The translations under genes and the position numbers were made by a program. This document shows, one piece after another, positions 6,408 through 15,080 of a stretch of DNA of 21,375 bases; the stretch's first letter is position 1; each line of letters begins with the position of its first letter. The DNA is taken from assembly GCA_021779235.1 (NCBI GenBank), contig JAJYBA010000011.1, forward strand, positions 1-21,375, written 5' to 3'. The notes beneath the pieces were generated by a model. That model was not told the origin of the DNA and did no database searches. It saw only the letters and a list, made by a program, of their open reading frames with translations. The stretch comes from Bacillota bacterium. GTDB taxonomy: Bacteria > Bacillota > Clostridia > Clostridiales > Clostridiaceae.

Positions 6408-9230
6408 ATGAGAGATAAGATTTTTATAAAAGGTGCTAAGGTTCACAATTTAAAAAATGTTGATTTGGAGATACCGAGAGATAAATTTGTGGTGTTTACT
6501 GGACTTTCTGGGTCTGGTAAATCCTCTTTAGCTTTTGATACATTATATGCAGAGGGGCAAAGAAGATATGTAGAGTCACTTTCAGCTTATGCAAGGCAGT
6601 TTTTAGGTAATATAGATAAGCCAGATGTGGAATATATAGAGGGACTATCTCCTGCTATTTCTATAGATCAGAAAACTACTAGCAGAAACCCAAGGTCCAC
6701 AGTGGGAACTGTAACTGAAATTTATGATTACTTGAGATTACTTTATGCTAAAGTGGGAACCCCTCATTGCCCTAAATGTGGCAAGGAGATTTCTCAGCAA
6801 ACTGTGGACCAGATGGTGGATAAAATAATGGAGCTACCTGAGAGAACTAAACTTTTAATTCTTTCACCAATAATAAGAGGAAAAAAAGGCGAACATACTA
6901 AGATAATAGAGAATATTAAAAAGAATGGTTATGTTAGAGCTAGAATAGATGGTAATATAGTAGAGCTAATGGAAGAAGATATAAAGCTTTCAAAGACTAA
7001 AAAGCACAATATAGAGATAGTTATTGATAGGATTTCTGTAAAAGAGGAAGTTCGAGGAAGACTTTCTGAATCCTTAGAAAGTGCTTTAAAACTTGCAGAG
7101 GGAACTGCCATAGCTAATATTGTGGATGGAGAAGATATTATCTTCAGTGAGCATTTTGCTTGCCCGGATTGTGGCATAAGTCTAGGGGAGATAGCTCCAA
7201 GGACCTTTTCCTTTAACACGCCCTTTGGTAAGTGTGATACTTGTGACGGCCTTGGTACTCTTATGGAAATTGATGAGGATTTAATCATACCAGATAAAAG
7301 TAAAAGCATTATGGAAGGGGCTATTTTGTCCTTTGGTGAAGGTAGCCTTAAAGAGGATTCCTGGACTTTTGCAGTATTAACGGCTTTAAGCAAAAAGTAC
7401 AAATTTAGTTTAGATACACCGATAGAGAAATATGATCCAGAGCTTCTTAAGATATTATTATATGGAACTAATGGAGAACGAATAACAGTAGAGTATGTTA
7501 AGGAGTTTAGAGCAGGTACTTTTAATCATGTTTTTGAAGGTATTATAAACAATTTAAAAAGACGATATTTTGAAACTTCCTCTGATTACATAAAAAGAGA
7601 AGTAGAACAATATATGAGTGATAATCCTTGTCCAAAGTGTAATGGTGCAAGATTAAGCCCTGAGGCTTTAGCAGTAACGGTTGGGGACAAGAATATATAT
7701 GAATTTTGTAAAATGTCCATTATAGATGAAGTGGCATTTTTAGAAAGTCTTGAATTATCCGAAAAAAATAAGCTTATTGCCAGTCAAATTTTAAAAGAGA
7801 TAAACAATAGGTTGAATTTTTTAAAGAATGTAGGACTTGATTATTTAAACTTAACCAGATCAGCAGGTACGCTTTCCGGTGGAGAAGCTCAGCGAATAAG
7901 GCTAGCTACTCAGATAGGTGCCAGCCTTATGGGAGTTCTATATATTTTAGATGAGCCTAGTATCGGTCTTCATCAAAGGGATAATGAAAAGCTTATTAAG
8001 ACCTTGAAACATCTAAGGGATATAGGTAATACCTTGGTGGTAGTAGAGCATGACGAAGATACTATGGTGGCAGCAGATTTCATTGTAGATATTGGACCAG
8101 CAGCTGGAGAACATGGTGGAGAAATTGTGGCAGCAGGAACTATAGAAGACATAAAAAATTGTGAAAAATCAATTACAGGTCAATATTTAAGTGGCAAGAA
8201 AAGGATTGATGCTCCAGAAGAAACAAGAGTGTCTAATGGAAAGTGTATAAAAATAATTGATGCTAAGCAAAATAACCTTAAAAATGTTAGTGTAGATTTC
8301 CCTTTGGGAGTATTTACTTCTGTCACAGGTGTTTCAGGTTCTGGAAAGAGTACCTTAGTTAATGAAATTCTATATAAAGGTCTCAACAAGAAATTAAATA
8401 ACTCTAAAAAGAACCCAGGACTACATAAAGACATCTTAGGGGTAGAAAACATAGATAAAATTATCAATATTGACCAGAGCCCTATAGGACGTACTCCAAG
8501 ATCCAATCCGGCTACATATACAGGGGTGTTTGATATAATTAGAGATGTTTTCTCAACGAGCTCAGAAGCAAAAATGCGAGGTTATAAGCCAGGTAGATTT
8601 AGCTTTAATGTTAAGGGTGGAAGATGTGAGGCTTGCAAGGGTGATGGAATAATTAAAATAGAAATGCAATTTTTATCTGATGTCTATGTACCATGTGAGG
8701 TTTGTAAGGGTAAAAGATATAATAGAGAAACTTTAGAGGTTAAGTATAAAGGTAAAAATATTGATGAAATTTTAAATATGACCGTGGAGGAAGCTACAAA
8801 ATTCTTTGAAAACATTCCGAGAATTAATAATAAACTTAAAACACTAATGGATGTTGGGCTAGGTTATGTTAGATTAGGGCAACCCTCTACTCAATTATCT
8901 GGTGGTGAGGCTCAAAGAATTAAACTTGCTTCTGAGTTATCTAAGAGAAGTACTGGTAAGACTTTTTACATTTTAGATGAGCCGACCACAGGACTTCACA
9001 TTGATGATGTTAGTAAACTTATTAAAATACTTCAAAGATTAGTAGATTCAGGAAATACTGTAGTGGTAATAGAGCATAATTTAGATGTTATTAAGTGCTC
9101 AGATTATATTATAGACTTAGGCCCTGAGGGCGGAGACAAGGGAGGTACTATTTTGTGTACTGGAACTCCAAAAGAAATATCCTTAAATGTAAATTCCTAT
9201 ACAGGACATTATTTAAAAAAGATGTTATAA
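6408..9230 (+). CDS. uvrA: excinuclease ABC subunit A (UvrA, ABC-type damage sensor)
   Basis: UvrA scans DNA as a dimer, recognises distortions and loads UvrB. The 940-residue product has two ABC ATPase halves. Half 1 has Walker A GLSGSGKS (32-39), signature LSGGEAQRIRLA (489-500) and Walker B ILDEPSIGLH (513-522). Half 2 has GVSGSGKS (641-648), LSGGEAQRIKLA (830-841) and ILDEPTTGLH (855-864). All three zinc modules are present: C121/C124 with C408/C411, C252/C255 with C276/C279, and C740/C743 with C763/C766. The start is the ATG at 6408, not the in-frame GTG at 6396, because the GTG lies within the ribosome binding site GGTGGAGGG. The 14-base gap after uvrB indicates one SOS-controlled message. 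Confidence 0.98.
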   Translation: MRDKIFIKGAKVHNLKNVDLEIPRDKFVVFTGLSGSGKSSLAFDTLYAEGQRRYVESLSAYARQFLGNIDKPDVEYIEGLSPAISIDQKTTSRNPRSTVGTVTEIYDYLRLLYAKVGTPHCPKCGKEISQQTVDQMVDKIMELPERTKLLILSPIIRGKKGEHTKIIENIKKNGYVRARIDGNIVELMEEDIKLSKTKKHNIEIVIDRISVKEEVRGRLSESLESALKLAEGTAIANIVDGEDIIFSEHFACPDCGISLGEIAPRTFSFNTPFGKCDTCDGLGTLMEIDEDLIIPDKSKSIMEGAILSFGEGSLKEDSWTFAVLTALSKKYKFSLDTPIEKYDPELLKILLYGTNGERITVEYVKEFRAGTFNHVFEGIINNLKRRYFETSSDYIKREVEQYMSDNPCPKCNGARLSPEALAVTVGDKNIYEFCKMSIIDEVAFLESLELSEKNKLIASQILKEINNRLNFLKNVGLDYLNLTRSAGTLSGGEAQRIRLATQIGASLMGVLYILDEPSIGLHQRDNEKLIKTLKHLRDIGNTLVVVEHDEDTMVAADFIVDIGPAAGEHGGEIVAAGTIEDIKNCEKSITGQYLSGKKRIDAPEETRVSNGKCIKIIDAKQNNLKNVSVDFPLGVFTSVTGVSGSGKSTLVNEILYKGLNKKLNNSKKNPGLHKDILGVENIDKIINIDQSPIGRTPRSNPATYTGVFDIIRDVFSTSSEAKMRGYKPGRFSFNVKGGRCEACKGDGIIKIEMQFLSDVYVPCEVCKGKRYNRETLEVKYKGKNIDEILNMTVEEATKFFENIPRINNKLKTLMDVGLGYVRLGQPSTQLSGGEAQRIKLASELSKRSTGKTFYILDEPTTGLHIDDVSKLIKILQRLVDSGNTVVVIEHNLDVIKCSDYIIDLGPEGGDKGGTILCTGTPKEISLNVNSYTGHYLKKML

Positions 9231-9237
9231 TTTATTT

Positions 9238-9281
9238 AAGGCTAGCATATTAATTCAATGCTAGTCTTTGATTATTTTTTT
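9238..9281 (+). terminator. moderate hairpin terminator after uvrA, probably leaky
   Basis: An 11-bp stem (9238-9248 with 9258-9268, one G-U pair) has a 9-base loop. It is followed by TGATTATTTTTTT, so the T tract starts a few bases late. It may only partly stop transcription before the FHA gene, and no separate promoter is evident between it and the next start at 9300. Confidence 0.6.
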
Positions 9282-9299
9282 AAGAGGAGAAAGTGTGTT

Positions 9300-9728
9300 A
9301 TGACTACAATAAGCTTGATTATGAAATTTGCAATTATAGCGATTATTTACATTATTATAATATTTGCACTGAGAATAATGTATAAAGACATAAAAGGTGG
9401 TGGAAAGAAGAAACCAGTGAGTAAAAAAGCTATGGGTCTAGAGGTTATAGAGCGAGGAGAGAATTTTAATTTAAGAGTTGGTGCGGTTATTCCTCTAAAC
9501 AACGAACTTTCCATAGGAAGAAAGGAAGATAATCTTTTAATCTTGGGCGATAAATACGTGTCTTCTAAACATGCAAGAATATATGTAAAAAACACAGATT
9601 ATATTTTACATGATTTGGGAAGTACTAATGGTACCTTAATAAACCACAAAAGGGTGACGGATAAGGTAGTTATAAAAAAAGGTGACGAAATTAAAATAGG
9701 AACTTCAATTTTTAAGGTTATAGGATAG
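9300..9728 (+). CDS. membrane-anchored FHA-domain protein
   Basis: This 142-residue protein has one N-terminal membrane segment (about residues 5-26), a basic linker KGGGKKKPVSKKA (32-44) and a C-terminal FHA domain. FHA domains bind phosphothreonine peptides. The signature residues are here: IGR (72-74), SSKHARI (88-94) and GSTNGT (107-112). In its order (FHA, then SEDS protein, then PBP) and membrane anchoring it resembles FhaB (FipA) of the actinobacterial fhaB-rodA-pbpA-pknB block, which links Ser/Thr phosphorylation to cell-wall growth. No kinase or phosphatase is in this window. The ATG at 9300 is preferred because GAGGAGA (9284-9290) precedes it; the in-frame ATG at 9258 lies in the terminator stem and has no ribosome binding site. 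The phosphoprotein partner is unknown. Confidence 0.88.
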   Translation: MTTISLIMKFAIIAIIYIIIIFALRIMYKDIKGGGKKKPVSKKAMGLEVIERGENFNLRVGAVIPLNNELSIGRKEDNLLILGDKYVSSKHARIYVKNTDYILHDLGSTNGTLINHKRVTDKVVIKKGDEIKIGTSIFKVIG

Positions 9729-9754
9729 ATTGTGAGTTTTGAAGAGGTGATTGT

Positions 9755-10999
9755 ATGGAAAGTATGAAGGACGAGAGAAAACTTCTTAGGTATACTTATC
9801 TTTTATGCATAGTTTTGTTTTTAAATATGTTTTTTATTGGTAAAGAGGGTTTTGATAAAGGCGCCATAATAATGGGTGGAATAATATGCATACTTTCTGC
9901 CTATTCTCATTTTATAATACGAAGATTTTTTCCGGATGGAGATAAATATATTTTGCTATTTTCAAATGTTTTAGCCGTTATAGGTATGGGGATATTATAT
10001 AGACTTGATTCCCCTATTGCGCTAAAACAACTTATATGGTATACCGTGGGAATTGCCATATTTATTTTAGTGGTAGTGCTTTTTCCGGATTTAACTAGCT
10101 TTGGAAAGTACAAAAGATTTTATATGATATGTACGCTTATTCTTATGGCTATGGGAAGTTTATTTGGGCAAGAGATTTATGGAGCTAAAAACTGGATAAT
10201 TATTAGCGGCATGAGTATTCAGCCAACTGAGTTTGCTAAATTGTCTTTGGTAGCATATTTGGCGGCAGCACTACAGTATTATGCTAAAAATATTGAGGGT
10301 AAGTCGGACTTTACAAAATTTAAGGCCTTACTTGAGCCTGGAATTGTAGTTATGGTTTCCCTTGGATTCATGGTGCTTCAAAAGGATTTAGGATCAGCGC
10401 TTTTGTTTTTTGCTATTTCAGTAACTATGTTATATATTGCTACTTCAAAATTCAAGTATGTGCTAGTATGTTTAGTACTTTTCATGCTGGGAGGGTTTAT
10501 AAGTTATAAACTTTTTGGTCATGTACGACTAAGGGTTTTAATTTGGGGTGACCCATGGAAATATGGCAACAATGAAGGATTTCAGTTAGTGCAATCTTTA
10601 ATTTCTATTGCTTCAGGTGGTCTTTTTGGAACAGGACTTGGACTTGGGTATCCTAAAATGGTTCCTGTAGTTAATACAGATTTTATTTTTGCTGCTATTT
10701 GTGAGGAAATGGGTTTACTTACTGGCTTTGCAATACTAATTCTGTATTTCTTACTGTTTTATAGATGCATGAGAGCCTCTGTTTATGGCAAGGATAAGTT
10801 TTCTAGGCTTCTGGCTGTGGGTTATAGCACAATGATAGCCGCTCAAGTGTTAGTTATAGTAGGTGGCGTAGTTGGTGCTATTCCATTAACGGGTATAACC
10901 TTACCACTAGTTAGTTACGGTGGAAGTTCGATGATTGTAACTTTCTTTTCGCTAGGTATACTTCAAAAAATTTCGGAGGACGGTCAAAGTTATGAATGA
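9755..10999 (+). CDS. SEDS-family peptidoglycan glycosyltransferase (FtsW/RodA/SpoVE type)
   Basis: This 414-residue polytopic membrane protein has about ten hydrophobic segments. It should polymerise lipid II into glycan strands. Diagnostic stretches are QPTEFAKL (156-163), LQKDLGSALLFF (208-219), FQLVQSLISIASGGLFGTG (276-294) and NTDFIFAAICEEMGL (307-321). D309 of NTDF corresponds to the essential extracellular aspartate of RodA. PLTGITLPLVSYGGSS (377-392) is the conserved last loop. AGAGGTGAT lies just before the ATG at 9755; a second in-frame ATG at 9764 is less well spaced. It overlaps the PBP gene by 8 bases (ATGAATGA), so the two are translationally coupled, as expected for a SEDS/class B PBP pair working as one synthase. 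Whether it serves division, elongation or sporulation cannot be told from sequence. Confidence 0.93.
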   Translation: MESMKDERKLLRYTYLLCIVLFLNMFFIGKEGFDKGAIIMGGIICILSAYSHFIIRRFFPDGDKYILLFSNVLAVIGMGILYRLDSPIALKQLIWYTVGIAIFILVVVLFPDLTSFGKYKRFYMICTLILMAMGSLFGQEIYGAKNWIIISGMSIQPTEFAKLSLVAYLAAALQYYAKNIEGKSDFTKFKALLEPGIVVMVSLGFMVLQKDLGSALLFFAISVTMLYIATSKFKYVLVCLVLFMLGGFISYKLFGHVRLRVLIWGDPWKYGNNEGFQLVQSLISIASGGLFGTGLGLGYPKMVPVVNTDFIFAAICEEMGLLTGFAILILYFLLFYRCMRASVYGKDKFSRLLAVGYSTMIAAQVLVIVGGVVGAIPLTGITLPLVSYGGSSMIVTFFSLGILQKISEDGQSYE

Positions 11000-12416
11000 T
11001 TTTGTGAATAGTACAAAAAAAGTTATGTTGGTGTTTTTGATATTTTTTATTGCTTTAATTTCCTACATAACTTATTTTTATATGTTTGGTAGTGAAAAAG
11101 CAGTATCTAGTACCTTTAATAAGAGATTATGGGTGGAAAGAAATAAGGTACTCAGGGGAACAATTTACGATAAAGATATGAGACCCTTAACTAAAAGCAC
11201 GAAAATAGATGAATTGTCTCAAAAGCAGCAATATTTAGAAGGAGAACTTTTTGCCCATGCTATAGGGTATATGGATCCTGTATATGGACTTACAGGCCTT
11301 GAAAAGAAATATGATGCTGAGCTTATGGGTGCAGGAGACACTGGAGTTTCAAAGCTTTTATCCTTTAACAAAAGTAAGGAAGCAAAGGTGGGCAATGGTT
11401 TAAGAACTACTCTTGACTATAAACTTCAAAAGAAAGCTTTTGACCTTTTAGGTGATAATAGAGGCGCAGTAGTGGCCTTGAATCCCAAGACTGGGGAAAT
11501 TTTGGCCATGGTATCTAAGCCTTCTTATGATCCAAATAATTTAAATAAGAATTGGAAAGGAATAGTTGCAAATAAGGAAGTGCCACTGCTCAATAGGGCA
11601 ATTTCTGGGCTATACCCACCAGGGTCTACGTTTAAAACTATTACGGCAATAAGTGCTTTAGAAAACCTGCCTAATGTTTACAGTAGACAATTTAAGGATA
11701 ATGGTAAATTAGTTTTTAATGAAAGAGAAGCTCTTAAAAATTACGAGGGTGAAGTTTTGGGAGATATAAATTTTAGAGGTGCTTATGTGCATTCTAGTAA
11801 TGTGGTTTTTGGGTCCTTAGGTATAGACCTCGGGAATAAGTCACTAAAGGAAACTGCAGAAAAGTTTTATTTTAACAAGGATATGCCGTCAGTTGGGTTA
11901 ACAATAGATAATAGTAGATTTCCAAGCTACAAAAGCAATGAAAAGGGCAATATTGCACAAAGCGCCATAGGTCAGAGTGCAGTTTTAGCTACTCCCATGG
12001 AGATGGCATTGGTTGCAAGCACTGTTGCAAATGATGGTATTATGATGGAACCAATGCTGGTTAAAGAAATATTAAATAGTAAGGGAAAATCCTTAAAGAA
12101 AATAGAGCCTAAACGATTAGAAGAAATGATGTCAAAGGAAACAGCAAGAACTATGAAGGATTTAATGAAAGGGGTGGTAGCTGAAGGCACAGGCACTAAT
12201 GCAGCTATTTCTGGCATAACGGTTTGTGGAAAAACAGGTACTGCAGATCATAATGATGATCCAAATAAACAAGAGGCACCTCATTCTTGGTTTATTGGTT
12301 TTGCACCTTATGAAAATCCTCAAATTGCCATTGCAGTAATTGTTGAAGATGGTGGAGTTGGTGGTGGAATAGCTGCTGAAATAACTAGAGAACTTATTAA
12401 AACTTATTTGAAATAA
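10992..12416 (+). CDS. class B penicillin-binding protein (transpeptidase), PbpA-like
   Basis: This 474-residue protein has a short cytoplasmic tail, one membrane anchor (about 11-32) and an extracellular transpeptidase domain. Its active-site motifs are STFK (S212 nucleophile, K215), SSN (268-270) and KTGT (414-417). It crosslinks the glycan made by its overlapping SEDS partner. The N-terminal non-catalytic part is small (about 35-135, with GTIYDKDMRPL at 56-66 and GLTGLEKKYD at 99-108). Overall length and neighbours fit actinobacterial PbpA better than the large SpoVD or PBP2 proteins. The start overlaps the end of the SEDS gene by 8 bases. A strong terminator follows, so this ends the transcription unit that may begin at uvrB. 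Confidence 0.93.
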   Translation: MNDFVNSTKKVMLVFLIFFIALISYITYFYMFGSEKAVSSTFNKRLWVERNKVLRGTIYDKDMRPLTKSTKIDELSQKQQYLEGELFAHAIGYMDPVYGLTGLEKKYDAELMGAGDTGVSKLLSFNKSKEAKVGNGLRTTLDYKLQKKAFDLLGDNRGAVVALNPKTGEILAMVSKPSYDPNNLNKNWKGIVANKEVPLLNRAISGLYPPGSTFKTITAISALENLPNVYSRQFKDNGKLVFNEREALKNYEGEVLGDINFRGAYVHSSNVVFGSLGIDLGNKSLKETAEKFYFNKDMPSVGLTIDNSRFPSYKSNEKGNIAQSAIGQSAVLATPMEMALVASTVANDGIMMEPMLVKEILNSKGKSLKKIEPKRLEEMMSKETARTMKDLMKGVVAEGTGTNAAISGITVCGKTGTADHNDDPNKQEAPHSWFIGFAPYENPQIAIAVIVEDGGVGGGIAAEITRELIKTYLK

Positions 12417-12430
12417 AAGTAGAAATATGC

Positions 12431-12442
12431 GAACATATGTAC
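12431..12442. promoter_or_regulatory. near-match LexA box upstream of ydjM-uvrC
   Basis: GAACATATGTAC differs from the GAAC-N4-GTTC consensus at one base of the right half-site, and the C before it also fits. It covers the -35 position of the promoter candidate whose TATAAT is at 12453-12458. ydjM of E. coli and uvr genes generally are LexA targets, which supports the call. A single mismatch in a core position makes it uncertain. Confidence 0.4.
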
Positions 12443-12449
12443 AGAAAAA

Positions 12450-12458
12450 TGATATAAT
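12450..12458 (+). promoter_or_regulatory. extended -10 promoter inside the terminator stem, for ydjM-uvrC
   Basis: TGA-TATAAT (positions 12450-12458) is a consensus extended -10. The -35 position 17 bases upstream reads CGAACA, matching only the last three consensus bases. The predicted start, near 12465, lies inside the left arm of the terminator hairpin. A new transcript would then lack most of that arm and could not form the full terminator. No other convincing promoter is visible before the ydjM start at 12550. Confidence 0.45.
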
Positions 12459-12504
12459 AAAGTCAGATATTACTTAAATAATATCTGACTTTATTATATT
12501 TTAC
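12452..12504 (+). terminator. strong terminator of the uvrBA/FHA-SEDS-PBP unit
   Basis: A perfect 20-bp stem (12453-12472 with 12479-12498), extendable by one A-T pair, has a 6-base loop CTTAAA and is followed by TTTT (12499-12502). It begins 36 bases after the PBP stop codon. Read on the other strand it is also followed by a T-rich run, so it may work in both directions. Confidence 0.88.
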
Positions 12505-12549
12505 ACGAAAAGACAAAAGTAGTTTTTTAACTAAAGAAGGTGACTGTGG

Positions 12550-13152
12550 ATGACAGGAAAGACTCATGCTGGCATTGGCAGCGTGGTGTATGTAGCAATT
12601 TGTAATAAATTGCCCGGGAAATTTAATTATATTGGTATGCTTGTGGTTATTTTAGCTTCAATACTTCCAGATGTAGATCATCCTAAAAGTATGATAAATA
12701 AATATATTTTACCCTTTAAAAATAAAACTACTAAAGTGACTATATATGTTTGTTTGGGAATAATAATACTGTGGTTTGATTTTTTATATAGCAAAGAGAT
12801 TGCCTTGAAATCTTTGGGTTTAAGCTTTATAATTATTGGATTATCAACTCATAGAAATGGACTTTTACATAGTTTAACAGGAATGATGTTTTTTATGCTA
12901 ATGATAGGCTATACTTGCAGAAAATATTCGCTTCCGCCCTTAGTTTATCCCTTTACTATAGGATATGGGTCTCATCTAATGGGAGATATGTTTACTAAAA
13001 TGGGAGTACCGTTATTTTATCCTTTTTCAAAGAAAAAGTTTAAATTCCTTTATACTTATAAGGTGGGGTCTAAGGTAGGCAAGTTAATTGAAGAAATAAT
13101 TATGATTTTCGGACTTGCGTATATGGTTTATGTATTGCCTAAAATGCTTTAA
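12550..13152 (+). CDS. ydjM: YdjM-type membrane-bound metal-dependent hydrolase (DUF457)
   Basis: This 200-residue membrane protein belongs to the YdjM/DUF457 family of putative metal-dependent hydrolases. Visible family motifs are KTHAGIG (4-10), the acidic-His cluster LPDVDHPKS (39-47), HRNGLLHS (101-108) and GYGSHLMGDMF (138-148). GVPLFYPFSKKKFKF (152-166) is the typical C-terminal stretch. His and Asp residues sit where metal ligands are expected (H6, D41, D43, H44, H101, H107, H142, D146), between about four hydrophobic segments. The biochemical substrate is not known; some relatives act on membrane lipids. E. coli ydjM is LexA-regulated, and here the gene lies 44 bases upstream of uvrC with no terminator between, so a DNA-damage link is plausible. 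AAGGTGA precedes the ATG by 6 bases. Confidence 0.85.
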   Translation: MTGKTHAGIGSVVYVAICNKLPGKFNYIGMLVVILASILPDVDHPKSMINKYILPFKNKTTKVTIYVCLGIIILWFDFLYSKEIALKSLGLSFIIIGLSTHRNGLLHSLTGMMFFMLMIGYTCRKYSLPPLVYPFTIGYGSHLMGDMFTKMGVPLFYPFSKKKFKFLYTYKVGSKVGKLIEEIIMIFGLAYMVYVLPKML

Positions 13153-13196
13153 ATACATTTCAGCGTCACAGATGATGATTTAGAGGGGGTTACACT

Positions 13197-15080
13197 GTGT
13201 TTGATTTTGAATATCAATTAAAGATTCTTCCAGAGGCGCCAGGAGTATATCTTATGAGGAATAATCTTGGTGAAATAATATATGTGGGAAAGGCTAAAAT
13301 ATTAAAAAATAGAGTTAGACAATATTTTCAAAATTCAAAAAATCATTCTGAGAAAGTAAAGGCTATGGTGAAGAACATAGCTGAGTTTGAATATATAGTA
13401 ACTGATTCAGAAATGGAAGCTCTGATTTTAGAGTGTAATCTTATTAAAAAATATAGTCCAAGATATAATATTTTACTTAAGGATGATAAGCATTATCCTT
13501 TTATAAAGATTACTATAAATGAGGAATTCCCAAGAATTTTTGTAACTAGAAACCATGCAAATGATGGTGGGAAATATTTTGGTCCCTACACAGATGTAGC
13601 AGCAGTATATAGCACTATTGAACTTATAAATAAAATTTTTCCTCTTAGGACCTGTAAACGAGTCATCAAGGAGGGATTGCCTAAAACTAGGCCTTGTTTG
13701 AACTATCATATTGGGTTATGCAAAGCCCCTTGTGCAGGGTATATTAGTAAGGAAGAATATGGAGTTATTATTAAAGATACAATAGAGCTACTAACAGGGA
13801 AAGATAAGAATATAAAGGATGGTCTAAAACAAGAAATGGAAAGTGCAGCGGAAGCCTTGGAATTTGAAAAAGCAGCGGCACTTCGGGATAAAATTTTGGC
13901 AATTGATAAGGTAAATGAAAAGCAAAAAATTGTTATAGGGAATTGTGAGAATGAAGATTTTATTAATGTATATGTTGATGAAAAAGATGTTTGTCTTCAG
14001 GTATTTTTCCTTCGGGATGGCAAGATAGTCGGACGTGAGCATTTTATTTTAAATGATGCAGCAGATGAGGAAAACAATGAACTTATAGAAGGTTTCATAA
14101 AGAGATTTTATGGAGGTACGGCCTTCATTCCTAAAACAATATATGTGCCCTTTATAAATGAGGGAGAGATTTTAGAACAGTGGCTTAGCTCTAAAAAAGA
14201 CTCAAAGGTGACAATTAAAATTCCTCAAAAGGGAGAAAAGAAAAAGACTCTAGAAATGGTAGCAAATAATGCTAAGATAACTTTAGAGCAATTCAAACTG
14301 AAGGATAGACAGGATAAGGAACTTCACAAAATTGCACTGAAGGAGCTTGTAGATTTATTGGAACTTGAAGAAATACCACAAAGAATTGAATCCTATGATA
14401 TTTCAAATATAATGGGGGTAGATTCTGTAGGTACAATGGTGGTTTTTGAAGATGGAAAGCCTAAAAATAGTGATTATAGAAGATTTAAAATAAAATCCGT
14501 AATAGGAGCAAATGATTATGATAGTATGCGGGAAATTCTAGAGCGTAGGTTTAAACATGGCCTTGAGGAAGTAGAAAAAATAAAAGAACGAAATTTAGAA
14601 TTAAGTAAAGGCAAGTTTTGTGTGTTTCCTGATTTAATTCTCATGGATGGTGGTAAGGGCCAGGTTAATGTAGCATTAGAGGTTTTAAATAGTCTTAATA
14701 TAAATATACCTGTATGTGGAATGGTTAAGGATGACAAGCACAAAACTAGAGGTTTAATATATAATAATATAGAGCTCATTATGAGAGGCAATTCTCAAAG
14801 CATGCATTTGATTACTAGAATACAGGATGAAGTGCATAGATTTGCTATTACTTATCACAGAACTTTGAGAGATAAAAGAACCTTATATTCTATATTGGAT
14901 AATATACCTAATATAGGGGAAAAGAGAAGAAGAGAACTATTAAAGAAATTCGGTAGCATTGATAATATAAAGAATGCCAGCGCTAAGGAATTAATGGAGA
15001 CTCCCTCCATGGATAGTAAGGCTGCAGAATGTGTTTTAGAATACTTTAATGGCATTAAGGAAGGAAAGAAGGGGAACTAA
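13197..15080 (+). CDS. uvrC: excinuclease ABC subunit C (UvrC dual endonuclease)
   Basis: UvrC makes both incisions around a lesion bound by UvrB. The 627-residue product is normal in length. The GIY-YIG nuclease (about 12-95) carries GVYLM (16-20) and IIYVGKA (27-33) and cuts on the 3' side. Cysteines C153, C167, C175 and C179 match in spacing the 4Fe-4S cluster ligands reported for E. coli UvrC. A UVR domain (about 203-240) contacts UvrB. The RNase H-like nuclease for the 5' cut has D401 (SYDISN), D484 (LMDGGKGQ) and H547 (DEVHRFA). Tandem helix-hairpin-helix motifs end the protein (about 565-618). The start is GTG, supported by GAGGGGG 7 bases upstream. It is transcribed with ydjM and shares one base with the next gene (TAATG). 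Confidence 0.97.
   Translation: MFDFEYQLKILPEAPGVYLMRNNLGEIIYVGKAKILKNRVRQYFQNSKNHSEKVKAMVKNIAEFEYIVTDSEMEALILECNLIKKYSPRYNILLKDDKHYPFIKITINEEFPRIFVTRNHANDGGKYFGPYTDVAAVYSTIELINKIFPLRTCKRVIKEGLPKTRPCLNYHIGLCKAPCAGYISKEEYGVIIKDTIELLTGKDKNIKDGLKQEMESAAEALEFEKAAALRDKILAIDKVNEKQKIVIGNCENEDFINVYVDEKDVCLQVFFLRDGKIVGREHFILNDAADEENNELIEGFIKRFYGGTAFIPKTIYVPFINEGEILEQWLSSKKDSKVTIKIPQKGEKKKTLEMVANNAKITLEQFKLKDRQDKELHKIALKELVDLLELEEIPQRIESYDISNIMGVDSVGTMVVFEDGKPKNSDYRRFKIKSVIGANDYDSMREILERRFKHGLEEVEKIKERNLELSKGKFCVFPDLILMDGGKGQVNVALEVLNSLNINIPVCGMVKDDKHKTRGLIYNNIELIMRGNSQSMHLITRIQDEVHRFAITYHRTLRDKRTLYSILDNIPNIGEKRRRELLKKFGSIDNIKNASAKELMETPSMDSKAAECVLEYFNGIKEGKKGN

Noticed and set aside
6396..6410. In-frame GTG at 6396 as an upstream start of uvrA adding four residues
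   Set aside because: The GTG is part of the ribosome binding site GGTGGAGGG, and the ATG at 6408 is properly spaced and gives the usual UvrA N-terminus.
9258..9299. Longer FHA protein beginning at the ATG at 9258
   Set aside because: That ATG lies in the right arm of the post-uvrA hairpin and lacks a ribosome binding site; GAGGAGA precedes the ATG at 9300.
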